DNA of 7,905 bases from Planctomycetia bacterium (GTDB lineage: Bacteria; Planctomycetota; Phycisphaerae; Phycisphaerales; SM1A02): contig JAACEA010000418.1 of NCBI GenBank assembly GCA_009936695.1, positions 1 through 7,905 of the forward strand. The letters run 5' to 3'. The stretch's first letter is position 1, and each line of letters opens with the position of its first letter. Under the pieces are notes generated by a model. It saw only the letters and a program-made list of their open reading frames with translations. It did no database searches and was not told where the DNA came from. This document shows positions 7,100 through 7,905 of the stretch, piece after piece. Both the position numbers and the translations under genes were made by a program.

Positions 7100-7905
7100 A
7101 GGGAGATTCCCGTTTCGATGACGATGCCGTCGGGACGAGGCTCGGACATCGATCGCTCGAGTCCGGAATCGCCTTCGATTCGATCGATGAAGTAGCGGGG
7201 CCGACCGCGAACATCGTGATACACGCGTCCGAGATACTCGCCGAGGAGGCCCATGCCGATGAATTGCGCGCCGATGAAGATGAACAGGACGGCGAAGAGC
7301 GTGAAGACGCCGTTCTCCGCCCATTCGGTGCCGAGGATGAACCGCCCCGCGAGCAGCAGCAGGCCGAAGCCGAATCCGCCGAGGGCGATCGCGACGCCGG
7401 CCCACGAAAGGAGCCGCAGCGGCGTGGTGGTCATGCTGGTCAGCAGGTCGAACTGCAGGTTCACCAGTTTCCAGAGGCTGTACTTCGATTCCCCGGCGGC
7501 CCGCTCCGCGTGGGCGACCTCGATCTCCGTCGCCCGCTTGGCGAAACTGTTGGCGAGCACCGGAATGAACGTGCTTCGTTCCCGGCACTGGAGAATCGCG
7601 TTCACCACGGGGCGTCGGTAGGCCCGGAGCATGCAGCCGTAGTCGGTCATGCCCACGCCGGTCGACTTTCGCACCATCCAGTTGATGCAGGCGGAGGCCT
7701 TCCGTCGAAAGAACGAGTCCTGCCGGTTCCGGCGGATGGTCCCGACGACGTCGTTGCCTTCCTCGATCTTCTCGACGAGCCGGGGAATCTCCTCCGGTGG
7801 ATTCTGGAGATCGGCGTCGAGCGTGATGACGATCTCGCCGCGTGCGTGGCTGAAGCCGCAGATGATCGCCGCGTGCTGTCCGTAGTTGCGATTCAGAATG
7901 ATCGC
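7096..7905 (-). CDS. arnC: ArnC, undecaprenyl-phosphate 4-deoxy-4-formamido-L-arabinose transferase, 5' end missing
   Basis: ArnC is a membrane-anchored GT2 glycosyltransferase that moves 4-formamido-L-arabinose from UDP to undecaprenyl phosphate on the cytoplasmic face. The frame is open to the window edge; 269 residues are visible against about 320 in E. coli, so about 70 N-terminal residues, including the first Asp motif and the start, are missing. Visible from the edge are [12 protein letters not shown], then [17 protein letters not shown] with the DxD at visible residues 30-32, [37 protein letters not shown], and [13 protein letters not shown] at the membrane interface. Two membrane segments follow at about 168-191 and 200-224 ([25 protein letters not shown]), and RGRPRYFID marks the conserved C-terminus, with about 25 extra tail residues. 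An ATG at 7677 lies inside the domain and is not the start. Its stop overlaps arnA; arnB is expected upstream, off the right edge. Confidence 0.95.
   Translation of the reverse strand, partial: AIILNRNYGQHAAIICGFSHARGEIVITLDADLQNPPEEIPRLVEKIEEGNDVVGTIRRNRQDSFFRRKASACINWMVRKSTGVGMTDYGCMLRAYRRPVVNAILQCRERSTFIPVLANSFAKRATEIEVAHAERAAGESKYSLWKLVNLQFDLLTSMTTTPLRLLSWAGVAIALGGFGFGLLLLAGRFILGTEWAENGVFTLFAVLFIFIGAQFIGMGLLGEYLGRVYHDVRGRPRYFIDRIEGDSGLERSMSEPRPDGIVIETGISL

Noticed and set aside
5042..7195. A 717-codon open frame on the plus strand opposite arnA and the ends of arnC and arnD.
   Set aside because: It lies entirely antisense to well-matched genes, its product is rich in Asp, Arg, Val, Glu and His with no recognisable domain, and GC-rich codon use in arnA explains the lack of stops.
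7100..7588. Upstream extension of the arnA frame.
   Set aside because: It runs through arnC in another frame with low-complexity Arg/His-rich sequence; the formyltransferase domain starts naturally at 7099 with [12 protein letters not shown].

Overview
The window is GC-rich, densely coding DNA from what looks like a Gram-negative bacterium with lipid A. No taxonomic marker is present. A secreted FAS1-CIA30 protein beside a full arn block is compatible with a high-GC planctomycete such as a Phycisphaerae member, but that placement is a guess.

Layout from left to right: (1) On the plus strand, the 3' three-quarters of an N-acylglucosamine 2-epimerase gene (RnBP type) enters from the left edge and stops at 880. 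(2) A 100-base convergent intergenic gap holds a strong 15-bp hairpin. (3) On the minus strand (2339 to 981) lies a gene for an exported protein with a FAS1 (fasciclin) domain, a helical middle, a Pro-rich linker and a CIA30 domain. (4) A 154-base non-coding gap holds a small hairpin followed by five Ts (minus strand) and a good Shine-Dalgarno sequence. (5) From the right edge back to 2494, all on the minus strand, runs arnC (5' end cut off), arnA, arnD and arnT.

The four arn genes are in the same order as the core of the enterobacterial arnBCADTEF operon. Each junction is the same 4-base ATGA overlap, so they are almost certainly one translationally coupled operon. Together they encode making L-Ara4N on undecaprenyl phosphate and placing it on lipid A: ArnA oxidatively decarboxylates UDP-glucuronate and formylates UDP-L-Ara4N, ArnC moves the formylated sugar to undecaprenyl phosphate, ArnD removes the formyl group, and ArnT transfers L-Ara4N to lipid A. 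The known effect of this pathway is resistance to polymyxin and cationic peptides. The arnB aminotransferase is not in the window and would be expected beyond the right edge. The arnE/arnF flippase genes do not follow arnT. I found no RNA genes, mobile elements, CRISPR arrays or long repeats, and no clearly undescribed system. The points most worth a second look are the FAS1-CIA30 fusion, the missing flippase genes and the leader hairpin in front of the FAS1-CIA30 gene.
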